From NCBI GenBank assembly GCA_004151065.3, contig NWUY0300016755.1, positions 12,832 through 35,817 on the forward strand: a stretch of 22,986 nucleotides of DNA, written 5' to 3'. Position 1 is the first letter of the stretch, and each line of letters starts with the position of its first letter. This DNA is from Larix sibirica (lineage: Eukaryota; Streptophyta; Pinopsida; Pinales; Pinaceae). Shown here piece after piece: positions 10,262-18,923 of this stretch. Made by a program: the position numbers and the translations under genes. The notes beneath the pieces are model-generated. The model saw only the letters and a list, made by a program, of their open reading frames with translations, searched no databases and was not told the origin of the DNA.

Positions 10262-11178
10262 CTAAATAATTGGCATTCATTTTTCCTAGTTCATCATGTT
10301 TTTTTATACATTTACTGGCATATTGACCTATTTTATTGCAATAATAACATTTGATCTTAGATTTGTCATACCTCTGTGTTTTCTGAGAGCCTCTATTGGC
10401 TCTCCCCCTTTCTTGTTTTGATCCTTCCTCATTATCTCTCTGGCTCCTTCCTCTATCATCTCTGCCTCTACATCTTTACCTTGATCTAACTCTGCCTCTA
10501 TCTCTTGAAATATAAATATATGAGTCTTGAATGCTTTTTCCATATAGGAATCGTTATTCTTGTTTATTATATAATCTTGGAATAGGAGAGATCCCAACAA
10601 ATCATCTACCAGTAGATGACTCAAATATTTAGTTTCTTCATTAGCTGCAAACACTTCCTTACAATTTCTTACTAGGGTTCTGAGAACCTTTTCAACTATC
10701 TTTTAATTAGATATGTCTTCACCATACACCTTTAACTAATTTATGACAATCATGACCTGATTCATATACTGATCTATCTATTCTCAGTCTTTTATTTTCA
10801 AGATTTCAAAATCCATTATTAAATTTTCATTTTTACAGTTTTTACCTTCATGATGCCCTCATAACTAGTCTCCGAGATATCCCAAGCAATTTTAGAGAAT
10901 TTCGTAAGAGAGATATTGGGGTAAATTGTTTCATCCAAAGCATTATGGATGAGATGCAACACCCTTACATCCTTGACTCTATGTTATGTTAAATATTTCT
11001 TTTGAGCATTCGTTAGGGCTTGTTTGGTTGCATAATATATTAATTCTACATATCCATATGATACATAATACAAAATTTCTTGATACTTGAAAAAATTCAT
11101 CATTTTTATCAACCACACTTCACAGTTCTTCCCTATGAAAGTGGGAATCTAGGAATAAATTTGGTTGCCAGAGGCCAT
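10262..11178 (-). pseudogene. gag: Copia gag, near full length (unit B)
   Basis: The likely start is the ATG at 11178-11176 (MASGNQIYS), followed at codon 10 by a TAG (11149-11151) and then the classic Ty1/copia Gag pattern GKNCEVWLIKMM, with KFSKIAWDISETSYEG further on. A second stop follows KKYLT. The C-terminal half is open over 10654-10328 (108 codons, LVDDLLGSLL then EKAFKTHIF). An extra base in the G-run at 10404-10408 (plus-strand C-run) puts the knuckle at 10308-10349 into another frame: CYYCNKIGQYASKC, with both early Cys kept and His replaced by Gln. Gag would form the virus-like particle in the cytoplasm. No primer-binding site is visible upstream. Confidence 0.85.
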
Positions 11179-11433
11179 GTTATATTTTCAAAGACTATAA
11201 GTTTGTTGTTGCTTTTCAAAAAAAATTCCTTACGGTAATTAATTAAATAATTTTTCCCCATAATGTGAAGGATCATCTTAATTACAAGACGAACCTGACT
11301 AACTGGAGTAATTACGGTCAACCTGACTAACCAGTCGAATGTTTGGTTGACTCTCATGGTTGACTATACAATGTTCACTTATTATCTCTAGAATATCTAG
11401 AGGTATGAAAAACCTCATTATCTCATTGTTTCA
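11179..11433 (-). repeat. Possible LTR or leader between the two copia elements
   Basis: Right after the polypurine tract the minus strand starts TG (11433), as a 3' LTR would, but only 255 bp separate it from the gag start at 11178, and I see neither a clear CA end nor a primer-binding site. It contains a 12-bp direct repeat aacctgactaac (11292-11303 and 11320-11331), three W-box-like TTGAC cores (plus 11347-11351 and 11360-11364; minus 11317-11321), and a hairpin with 7-bp arms ctctaga/tctagag at 11386-11402. It may be a short LTR or the remnant of one. Confidence 0.35.
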
Positions 11434-11454
11434 CCTTCCCCCCCCTACACCCCC
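11434..11454 (-). other. Polypurine tract-like sequence
   Basis: On the minus strand this is a G-rich purine run broken by TGT, ending in GGGGGGGGAAGG directly before TG. It sits downstream of the RNase H end of the right-hand copia element, where a plus-strand priming site is expected. Confidence 0.45.
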
Positions 11455-11499
11455 AATTAGGACAACACTTTGGATATTCCAAAGGTGAAATTATATTCA

Positions 11500-11854
11500 C
11501 TGTACACTCTTTGACTGTTTCAGCTTCCCAAATCCCAAACAAGCTCAAACCTTAAAAAAATTTGCTTTTGTGAGATGCTTTATAAACAAATCATCAATTG
11601 GATCATATGTCTTACAATAGACAGGATACAAAATACCATCATATACCAACTACCTCAAATAATGAGCATGAAGTTCCACATACTTCATCTTATTTAGGGA
11701 AATTGGGTTCTTGTCGATCTATATTGAACTTTGATCATCAAAATATACCATAGTTGACTCCTCCACTACAAATATGAGTTCACTCAAAATATTATGCCGA
11801 CATTAACTACTCCATGATGTTCTACTTTTGCGGTTGAAAGAGAGACCACCTTCT
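11500..11854 (-). pseudogene. pol: Copia RNase H C-terminal half
   Basis: The minus frame shows VVSLSTAKVEHHGVVNVG, YFDDQSSI, KNPISLNKMKYVELHAHYL, VYCKTYDPIDDLFIKHLTKA and a final FFKV before TGA: the conserved end of Ty1/copia RNase H (usual VVSLSSTEAEY, CDNQ, KHI...H.H, DILTK). Stops and substitutions interrupt it. RNase H would remove RNA during reverse transcription. The N-terminal half (the DxDWAG region) is missing; a 714-bp non-coding insert stands in its place. Confidence 0.8.
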
Positions 11855-12568
11855 ACTATTTATAAGACCCAAATATAGCTTCGAAGTGTAAAATCGTGTG
11901 ATCACCTTAAAGAGAACACAAATATAACAACAATACTTTGAACAATTTTACAAAGGAAAAAAGACAAGAGAGAGTGAAGAGAAAAAAAATTATTGAACTC
12001 TTATTCGATAATTCCAAAAGTGAACAAGTCTTGTAAATATAGGAAATTCGAATTCCTAAAGAAGTCAATTCAAATTGTAGATTGATGCATGGATACCTAG
12101 TTGGGATTAACCTACAACTTAGATGCCCTAGTTAACCATGCAACCTCTCAAGAATGAGTTAGCTAGGTCATAACTAACTGAAGATGACAAGTGGAGGCTT
12201 AACTTCCTAAAATCAAGGATATAATCCATGCATAAATCATGCATGATGAGAATTAAATAAAAATAGTGAAGGAGGGAAATGCCCTTCCTTAATTCATGGA
12301 ATTGAGGAATTAGGTTCCTTGATTAATGGAATTAGTTTTTAGGAACTCAAACATGCAATTTTGGATTCTAAAATCAGTGATAATACCCTAAAATTAAGGA
12401 ATGCACCCTAAAATCAAGGAATGTACCCTCATTGGCTAAAAATAATTGATTTCCCTCTTAAATCTAATGATAAAGCGTTTCCATGGCTCACTTGGTATAA
12501 TTTAGTGAACCAATATCTAAAGTCCCTAGGTGAGAGATCAATGCTAAGGAAAAGGTAATAACATAAAT
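11855..12568. mobile_element. 714-bp insert within copia RNase H, type unknown
   Basis: This non-coding segment interrupts the copia frame and is bordered by a perfect 10-bp direct repeat accaccttct (11845-11854 and 12569-12578). Its ends are weakly inverted (atttat / ataaat). Internally it has repeated ccctaaaat(t/c)aaggaatg units around 12389-12424 and a near-palindrome around aggaaattcgaattcct. No protein is recognised. It may be a solo LTR or a small non-autonomous element. However, both borders also encode a native copia Lys-Lys-Val-Val, so the direct repeat could partly be pre-existing microhomology. Confidence 0.45.
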
Positions 12569-12578
12569 ACCACCTTCT

Positions 12579-13560
12579 TATTATTGTAGTACTTTATACC
12601 AAGTTGATATGTACCCTTGATATAATTAACAATCCTCTTTGCACTTTGCAGCCTTCAAGTGATTCTCTCACAAATCCTACATGAACCAAGAGATCACACT
12701 AATAGCAAAGGAAATATAGGTCGATTTTGAATTGGATAAATGAGGACACCAACAAGTTTCCTATAGAGAGTCATCAACATTTGAAGAATCACACTCTTTA
12801 GTTAGCTTCACTCCCAACTAGTAAGGTGTAGCATATGAAGTTAAATTCTTCTATTTTTTACCTTTCATAATAGATTTAATGCATATTCAGGTTGATAAAT
12901 AAGGATAACATCATCCATTTATAAAATTTATGTGTCCAAAAAATATATGAAAAAGCAAGGTTAGTCATCTCAAATTTATTGGTTAACTATTTCTTCAAAG
13001 CCAAAATTAAATCAACATTACTTCTACTGATGATCAAACCATTAACATACAATGCAACAATTAAAGTTTCACCATTCGCATGTAAAACATATATACTATG
13101 ACCAAAATCATAGTGTTGACACCAAGATTGAGGAATAAATTATTAGTCTTCCCATATCATGCCCTAGAGACGTGTTCCAAACCATACAACAATTTCTTCA
13201 ATCGATAGACAAGACTGCCATCCTTCTCAAAGCCATAGGTTTTCTCCATACAAATATCTTAATTAATATTATCGTACATATATGAAATCACTTTTCATAC
13301 CCATCTAATATGCATCACATTCAAAACAAGTAGTGAGGGAAAGAATCAATTGGAAAAGAATTCATATTTGCAATAGGGGTAAAGGTTTAAGTGTATTTGT
13401 TGCATTCTTGCTGAGAAAAACCCCTTTATACCAAATGATCCTTGTGCCTTTCAACCACACTTCACCACATTATTTCCATGTGGTGAGGAACAAAATACCA
13501 TTTTATTCTTCATCAAGGAATGATAATCATCAATCATAGAATTCTCTAATTCAAGTTGAT
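12579..13560 (-). pseudogene. pol: Copia reverse transcriptase remnant
   Basis: Minus-strand Ty1/copia RT. From the N-terminus: SLMKNKMVF, PHGNNVVKC, a decayed middle, then DGSLVYRLKKLLYGLEHVSRA followed by TGA where the family has RAWY (stop at 13157-13159), then NGETLIVALYVNGLII. The catalytic YVDD box is YVNG (13038-13049), so both Asp are lost. The RT C-terminal connection (AAKRI..YI.GT.Q.GI.Y-like) ends at the insert border near 12579. Stops and frameshifts are numerous. It copied element RNA into cDNA when alive. Confidence 0.85.
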
Positions 13561-14283
13561 CGTGTACATATGCATATGTATTAGAATCACATGCCTCTAA
13601 CATGCATGCAATTGGAGAAAAACTACCGCGTTGTCTCTAACTTCTTATTTTCCTTGATTCATTTACATTTTCTACACTAACACCAATATCTTCAAGCGTC
13701 TTAGTAATCCATCTAGGAAGACAAATCTCCCTTGGTGAAGGAGATACCTATGTGAAAATATTGAATGTTGACCTAAACAAGGGTTCCAATTTTGTGTTCA
13801 ACTCGACTATGCAAGGTCAATTACAAATTGGTTCTAGTAAAAGAGTCAATGATCTTGTATGGTAATTGTTTGATCCAAAGTTCAACAAAAATATCTAGAG
13901 GATAACTATTGTTATGAAACAAAGGGGGAATATATGGGGATACTATGAGAATCATTTGATACATATCATAGTGCCCAATTCACATGCTCCCCTCTTCTAG
14001 ATATACATATTCCAACTCACTGCATGTGTGGCCCCTTTATGAGGTGATCATATTACATTTGCATTTACATATATTTACCCCCATGTATGACTACCTTGGT
14101 GTCATATCATATACATTTACTCCCATATATTCCCCATTGGATCATGTGTGTGTGTGCGCGCGCGCCCCCCTTGGGTCATAACAACTACTCAATAAGAGAG
14201 AACAATAATTCAATAAACTAATACATAATGTCTTCTCATCAAATACAACATCTCTCCAGCAAATAATATCCTATTTGATTGCA
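13561..14283 (-). pseudogene. pol: Copia integrase-RT linker region with microsatellite
   Basis: This lies between integrase and RT of the same minus-strand element. Next to integrase the strand still reads WRDVVFDEKTL, the family's end-of-integrase motif; near 13740 a PSPREICLPRWITKTLEDIG-like stretch belongs to the low-complexity linker. The middle holds the (TG)n(CG)n tract and AT-rich sequence with no coding signal, perhaps a small insertion. Confidence 0.6.
14145..14170. repeat. Microsatellite (TG)6(CG)4C6
   Basis: Alternating pyrimidine-purine tract followed by a C-run. The corresponding tract in the next copy is 36 bp, (TG)12-based, so this is a length-variable site. Confidence 0.95.
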
Positions 14284-14764
14284 TCAAACAATGTAGGCCT
14301 TTAACTCTTTAGAGTTTCCCATCATAATACAAGCATGAATCTTTGAATCCATGTTCTTTCTCTTAACATCTAGGATATGAACCCATGCTATGCATCCAAA
14401 TACTATAAGGTGTGTGCTTGAGGGATTTATCCTACTCCACTTCTCAAGAGGAGTCATGTCCCATAATACTTTGGTGAGAATCAAGTTCGCAAGATTGTTT
14501 GAGCAAGAGACAAATTATATCTAAAATACGGTCAATGGTTATTTGGCCTGAAGAAAATATCAGGTCATTTCAACCAAGATTTGGCCCTTCCTTTTACCAA
14601 TGTCATTATGTTGAGGCGTGTAAGGTAATGACATCTTCCAATAGATACCACTATATGACAATTTTCTTTCAAAATCCTTGCCACATATTCTCCTCCATTT
14701 TATGATCTTAAGCATTTCATAGGTTGACCGTATTTCTTTTCAATTAATTCCATAAATTACTTGA
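14284..14764 (-). pseudogene. pol: Copia integrase, middle and C-terminus (left copy)
   Basis: The 14484-14284 minus frame reads LWDMTPLEKWSRINPS, then HLIVFGCIAWVHI, KRKNMDSKIHACIMMG and KAYIV: the conserved C-terminal part of Ty1/copia integrase. To its right the core (PYTPQHNG-type region) is readable only with frameshifts. The segment stops at the N. Confidence 0.85.
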
Positions 14765-14765
14765 N
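14765..14765. other. Single-N junction 2
   Basis: One undetermined base; 0.7 kb before it is repeated after it. Confidence 0.9.
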
Positions 14766-15474
14766 TTCATATATTTACCCCCATGTATGACTACCTTAGG
14801 GTCATATCATATAAATTTACTCCCATATATTCCCCATTGGTTCATGTGTGTGTGTGTGTGTGTGTGTGCGTGCGCCCCCCTTGGGTCATAACAACTACTC
14901 AATAAGAGAGAACAATAATTCAATAAAATAATACATAATGTCTTCTCATCAAATACAACATCTCTCCAGCAAATAATATCCTATTTGATTGCATCAAACA
15001 ATGTAGGCCTTTAACTCTTTAGAGTTTCCCATCATAATACAAGCATGAATCTTTGAATCCATGTTCTTTCTCTTAACATCTAGGATATGAACCCATGCTA
15101 TGCATCCAAATACTATAAGGTGTGTGATTGAGGGATTTATCCTACTCCACTTCTCAAGAGGAATCATGTCCCATAATACTTTGGTGAGAATCAAGTTCGC
15201 AAGATAGTTTGAGCAAGAGACAAATTATATTTAAAATCCGGTCAATGGTTATTTGGCCTGAAGAAAATATCATGTCATTTCAACCAAGATTTGGCCCTTC
15301 CTTTTACCAATGCCATTATGTTGAGGCGTGTAAGGTAATGACATCTTCCAATAGATACCATTATATGAAAATTTTCTTTCAAAATCATTGCCACATATTC
15401 TCCTCCATTTTATGATCTTAAGCATTTCATAGGTTGACCATATTTCTTTTCAATTAATTCCATAAATTACTTGA
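14766..15474. repeat. Right copy of 0.7-kb duplication
   Basis: A 709-bp repeat of 14066-14764, continuing on its right into integrase N-terminal sequence. Confidence 0.92.
14845..14880. repeat. Microsatellite (TG)12 CGTGCG C6
   Basis: Longer allele of the tract at 14145-14170. Confidence 0.95.
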
Positions 15475-15751
15475 AATTTTCAAATACATGATCCCTACTC
15501 TTCAATAAATATACCAAATTATACTTGTAAAAATCATCAATGGAATTCAAAACATACCATGTACTTTCTAGTGATGGTTTATTCAAGGAACATATATTGA
15601 CAAGTTCTAGTTGTGTCTTTGTTGTCCAAGCCTCCCTTGTTTCAATTGTAGGTTGGTGATTCTTTCCTAGCACACATCCTTCATAGACACCATCAAGGGG
15701 AACAAACCTATTTACTCCAGAAACCATGTCGTGTTTTACCAGCGGCTTCAT
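14994..15751 (-). pseudogene. pol: Copia integrase remnant
   Basis: Minus strand. 15751-15467 is open for 94 codons with LVKHDMVSGVNRFVPLDGV, CVLGKNHQ, the LELVNICS region (the usual first catalytic Asp lies here), and STWYVLNSIDDFYKYNLVYL. Then come the core, where LRS, a stop, NGGEYV replaces LRSDNGGEY (second catalytic Asp turned into a stop), PYTPQHNG, and the C-terminal VFGCIAWVHI block at 15194-14994. The HHCC Cys pair is reduced: EGCVLG keeps one Cys. It belongs to the same element as the RT at 12579-13560 once the duplicated parts are removed. Confidence 0.85.
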
Positions 15752-15754
15752 ACT

Positions 15755-16083
15755 TCATAAATTCAAATGTTTGAGACTTTCATGCCAAATTTTACTCCAG
15801 TAGTTAATCCTTACTGTGAGTGTGTAGGTCTTGGACATTTTTCTAGGAAAGTCACATAACTTATACAATTTGTCCTTAGGAATAAGAATATTTACAACAA
15901 CAAAGTTATTGTGCATATGTTTCACAACAAACCGATCTAACCAAAATTATACCTTATCGTCAATCTGATTTAGTAGGGATAGTACAAATAACAAAATGGT
16001 AGTAAAAATAGGTATATGACACACATCAATAATCACACCACTTTGACGAGATAATATTTATTCAACAATTTAGTCGCACCAAA
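15755..16083 (-). pseudogene. pol: Copia protease end / GAG-pre-integrase start (left copy)
   Basis: The minus strand reads GVIIDVCHIPIFTTILL, FWLDRFVVKHM, PKDKLYKLCDFPRK and INYWSKIWHESLKHLNL: the stretch between protease and GAG-pre-integrase, with the WH...HLN signature. The protease active site that should lie further right is replaced by LINE sequence from about 16084. Confidence 0.8.
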
Positions 16084-16842
16084 ATGTTTTGGGCCTTCTG
16101 AGCGAAAAAACTAGGGCTCGTGAGACCGTGTGCTCTGGTGTGTGGCAGACAGCCATCGTTTTGATCCTCCTCGGCCTCTCATGGTCGTCGAGATGGAGGA
16201 ACCCTCCCATGAAGAGAGATGGAGACTATTAGATATAACTTTTCGATCCCTGGTAGCTTCAACCCCGCAGCTGCTTCTGTCGTCCTCTTCTTCAAATGAT
16301 GCTTTTATCAAAAGAACTGTTGCTCCCTGTATCCAAATCACGTCGGCAGCTTCACGTCTTAAAGCTCTTGCCTTGAGCGAACGATATTTAATTGGGCAAT
16401 TCACTGGGATCTGGCCATCCCCCAAGACTATGGAGGATTGGATCTTGAAAAACTGGTTGCCCTTGATCACCAAGGGACTGCAACATTGCTTTTGTGGTAA
16501 GGGATTCTTCTCATTTGTGTTTGAAAATAAATCAGATAGAGATTTAGTTTTTAGAATTGAGTCGTATTTTATGGGCACTCGTGGCCTCTACCTTAATAGA
16601 TGGAGTTTAAACTTTGACCCGGAGCGAGACATTCCTTCTGATGTCCCAATTTGGGTTCACCTACCCCATCTCCCTTTACACTGTTGAAACGACGAGACTC
16701 TTCAAGAAATCGGCAATGCCCTAGATAACTTCATTGACAAAGCAGAACCAAAAGGACCCTTGTTTTCATGTGCTCGAATTTGCGTGGAAGTAGATCTGGA
16801 AAAAGGGCTTCCTGAAGTGGTGAATCTGCAAATGGATGGATG
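16084..16842 (+). pseudogene. LINE 5' end and ORF1 fragment (redundant copy)
   Basis: Plus-strand L1-type 5' end, then ORF1 from ATG 16181 (or 16193, MEEPSHEER). The DUF4283-like core is readable to a TGA at 16685-16687 where the other copy has Trp, then continues in frame to the N at 16843. Compared with 17487-18245 it is about 10 percent diverged. The ATG at 16181 is GTG in the other copy. The minus-strand frame across this segment is a shadow. Confidence 0.8.
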
Positions 16843-16843
16843 N
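16843..16843. other. Single-N junction 3
   Basis: One undetermined base; 1.4 kb before it is repeated after it. Confidence 0.9.
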
Positions 16844-18245
16844 TATTTCTTTTCAATTAATTCCATAAATTACTTGAAATTTTCAAATACATGATCCCTA
16901 CTCTTCAATAAATATACCAAATTATACTTGTAAAAATCATCAATGGAATTCAAAACATACCATGTACTTTCTAGTGATGGTTTATTCAAGGAACATATAT
17001 TGACAAGTTCTAGTTGTGTCTTTGTTGTCCAAGCCTCCCTTGTTTCAATTGTAGGTTGGTGATTCTTTCCTAGCACAGATCCTTCAAGGACACCATCAAG
17101 GGGAACAAACCTATTTACTCCAGAAAACATGTCATGTTTTACCAGCGGCTTCATACTTCATAAATTCAAATGTTTGAGACTTTCATGCCAAATTTTACTC
17201 CAGTAGTTAATCCTTACTGTGAGTGTGTAGGTCTTGGAACTTTTTCTAGGAAAGTCACATAACGTATACAATTTGTCCTTAGGAATAAGAATATCTACAA
17301 CAACAAAGTTATTGTGCATATGTTTCACAACAAACCAATCTAACCAAAATTATACCTTATTGTCAATCTGATTTAGTAGGGATAGTACAAATAACAAAAT
17401 GGTAGTAAAAATAGGTATATGACACACATCAATAATCACACCACTCTGACGAGATAATATTTATTCAACAATTTAGTCGCACCAAAAATTTTTGGGCCTT
17501 CTGAGCGAAAAAACTAGGGCTCATGAGACCGTGTGCTCTAGTGTGTAGCGGACGACCACCATTTTGATCCTCCTCGGCCTCTTGTGGTCGTCGAGATGGA
17601 GGAACCCTCCCAAGAAGAGAGACAGAGGCTATTAGATATAGCTTTTCGATCCCTGGTAGCTTCAACCTCGCAGCTGCTTCAGTCGTCCTCTTCTTCAAAT
17701 GATGCTTTTATCAAAAGAATTGTTGCTCCCTGTATCCAAATCACATCGGCAGCTTCACGTATTAAATCCCTTGCCTTGAGCGAGTGCGGTTTAATTGGGA
17801 AATTCACTGGGATCTGGCCATCCCCCAAGACTATGGAGGCCTGGATCTTGAAAAACCGGTTTCCCTTGATCACTGCAGGACTGCAACATTGTTTTTGTGG
17901 TAAGGGATTCTTCTCATTTTTGTTTGAAAATAAATCAGTTAAAGATTTAATTTTTAGAAGTGGGTCGTATTTCCTGGGCACTTGTGGCCTCTACCTTAAT
18001 AGATGGAGTTTAAACTTTGACCTGGAGCAAGATGTCCCTTCTGGTGTCCCAATTTTGGTTGTCCTACCTCATCTTCCTTTACACTATTGGAACGACGAGA
18101 CTCTTCAAGCAATCGACAATGCCCTAGGTAACTTCATTGATAAAGCAAAACCAAAAGGACCCTTTTTTTCATGTGCTCGAATCTGCATGGAAGTAGATCT
18201 GGAGAAAGGGTTGCTTGAAGTGGTGAATCTGCAAATGGATGGATG
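16844..18245. repeat. Right copy of 1.4-kb duplication
   Basis: Repeat of 15441-16842, continuing on its right into the rest of LINE ORF1. Its first 34 bases are also identical to the last 34 bases before junction 2 (14731-14764). Confidence 0.92.
16870..17486 (-). pseudogene. pol: Copia GAG-pre-integrase and integrase N-terminus (right copy)
   Basis: Same content as 15467-16083: an open frame at 17154-16870 (94 codons) plus the protease/GAG-pre stretch to about 17486, where plus-strand LINE sequence begins. About 2 percent different from the left copy. Confidence 0.8.
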
Positions 18246-18345
18246 GGAACACATTCAGAAAATAGACTATGAGCAGCTACCCTTTAAATGCAATAAATGC
18301 CATGAGTATGGCCATTTTGTTAAAAACTGCTCAATAAACTCATGA
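17596..18345 (+). pseudogene. LINE ORF1 N-terminal part: DUF4283-like and CCHC knuckle
   Basis: 249 residues from ATG 17596 (an upstream in-frame GTG at 17584 is ATG in the other copy). The middle (about 60-200) resembles the DUF4283 domain of plant LINE ORF1 proteins, with GIWPSPKTMEAWIL, FCGKGFFSFLFENK, GLYLNRWSLNFD and VLPHLPLHYW in order; then ARICMEVDLEKG and the knuckle CNKCHEYGHFVKNC at residues 232-245 (18289-18330), all four ligands intact. ORF1 proteins bind element RNA. The frame ends at TGA 18343-18345, but ORF1-like sequence goes on in another frame starting ATG 18342, so this is probably a frameshift, not the true end. Confidence 0.82.
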
Positions 18346-18923
18346 ACAAAATTAGGAAGAAGGTTGGAAGCCAACAAAGAAGGGGGGAAAAGCCCAACAA
18401 ACTGCACCTCCAACAAAAGATAAACCCACGGAAAAAAGACAAAGAAAAGGTGCAGGAAGGGACAGAAGCAACAACTAGTAACCAATACCAATATTTGGGC
18501 ATGGAAGAAGGTGAGATCCAAGACCAGGTGAATGATTCAGAGCCTGCGGCAGAAACAAATCATATCCCCATTATCACTCCTAATCCCTCTCTGCAAAAAG
18601 AAGCGAATGAAGCAATTTTGGAGAAAATCATAACCCCCAGTGGCACCTGGGCAGACAAAGTTAAGCAAAGAAAAGTGTTGCAGCCTTTCTCTCCTGAACA
18701 TTCATCATCTCAAGAGTTTCTGGACCCTCAAGATAGTGTTTCAGTCCCAAACACAAGAGGAAGAAAAACTCTAAAGCGTCACCGCGAGCAGGAAGCAGAA
18801 AGGGAGCTAGAGTTAGGAAGACAGAAGTGTATAGAAGAAACCAAGCTTCTCCAAATTAACAAAAATCTTGGGGGAACAAGACCAGAAGGAAGATCTCGAG
18901 CAGGGTCTCAAGCCACCAAATAA
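18342..18923 (+). pseudogene. LINE ORF1 C-terminal part in shifted frame
   Basis: 193 codons beginning with an ATG that overlaps the previous stop (ATGA). The product is highly charged: Lys/Arg-rich start, then NQYQYLGMEEGEIQ, a segment like the acidic motif after the basic tail of plant LINE ORF1, then TWADKVKQ, and a basic Arg/Glu-rich end. It has no fold I can name. It is best read as the natural C-terminus of ORF1, separated by a small indel near 18330-18345. Its TAA (18921-18923) overlaps the ORF2 ATG by one base. Confidence 0.65.

Larger units (their letters stand above)
14066..14764. repeat. Left copy of 0.7-kb duplication
   Basis: Repeated at 14766-15474, offset 700 until the microsatellite and 710 after it. 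By eye about 17 substitutions plus a 10-bp microsatellite length difference. It ends at the N at 14765. Confidence 0.92.
15441..16842. repeat. Left copy of 1.4-kb duplication
   Basis: 1402 bp, repeated without indels at 16844-18245 (offset 1403). The copia part (15441-16083) differs at about 12 positions; the LINE part (16084-16842) at about 70-75 positions, by eye. It ends at the N at 16843. Confidence 0.92.

Noticed and set aside
14143-14170. CG-rich tract as a CpG-island promoter
   Set aside because: It is only a short (TG)n(CG)n microsatellite followed by a C-run inside a copia linker.
16111-16578. 155-codon minus-strand frame (and 17679-17981)
   Set aside because: It lies antisense to LINE ORF1, whose plus-strand reading shows recognisable conserved motifs.
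18267-18521. Minus-strand frames rich in Phe and Leu as a membrane protein
   Set aside because: They are the complement of the Lys-rich ORF1 tail; hydrophobicity is a by-product.
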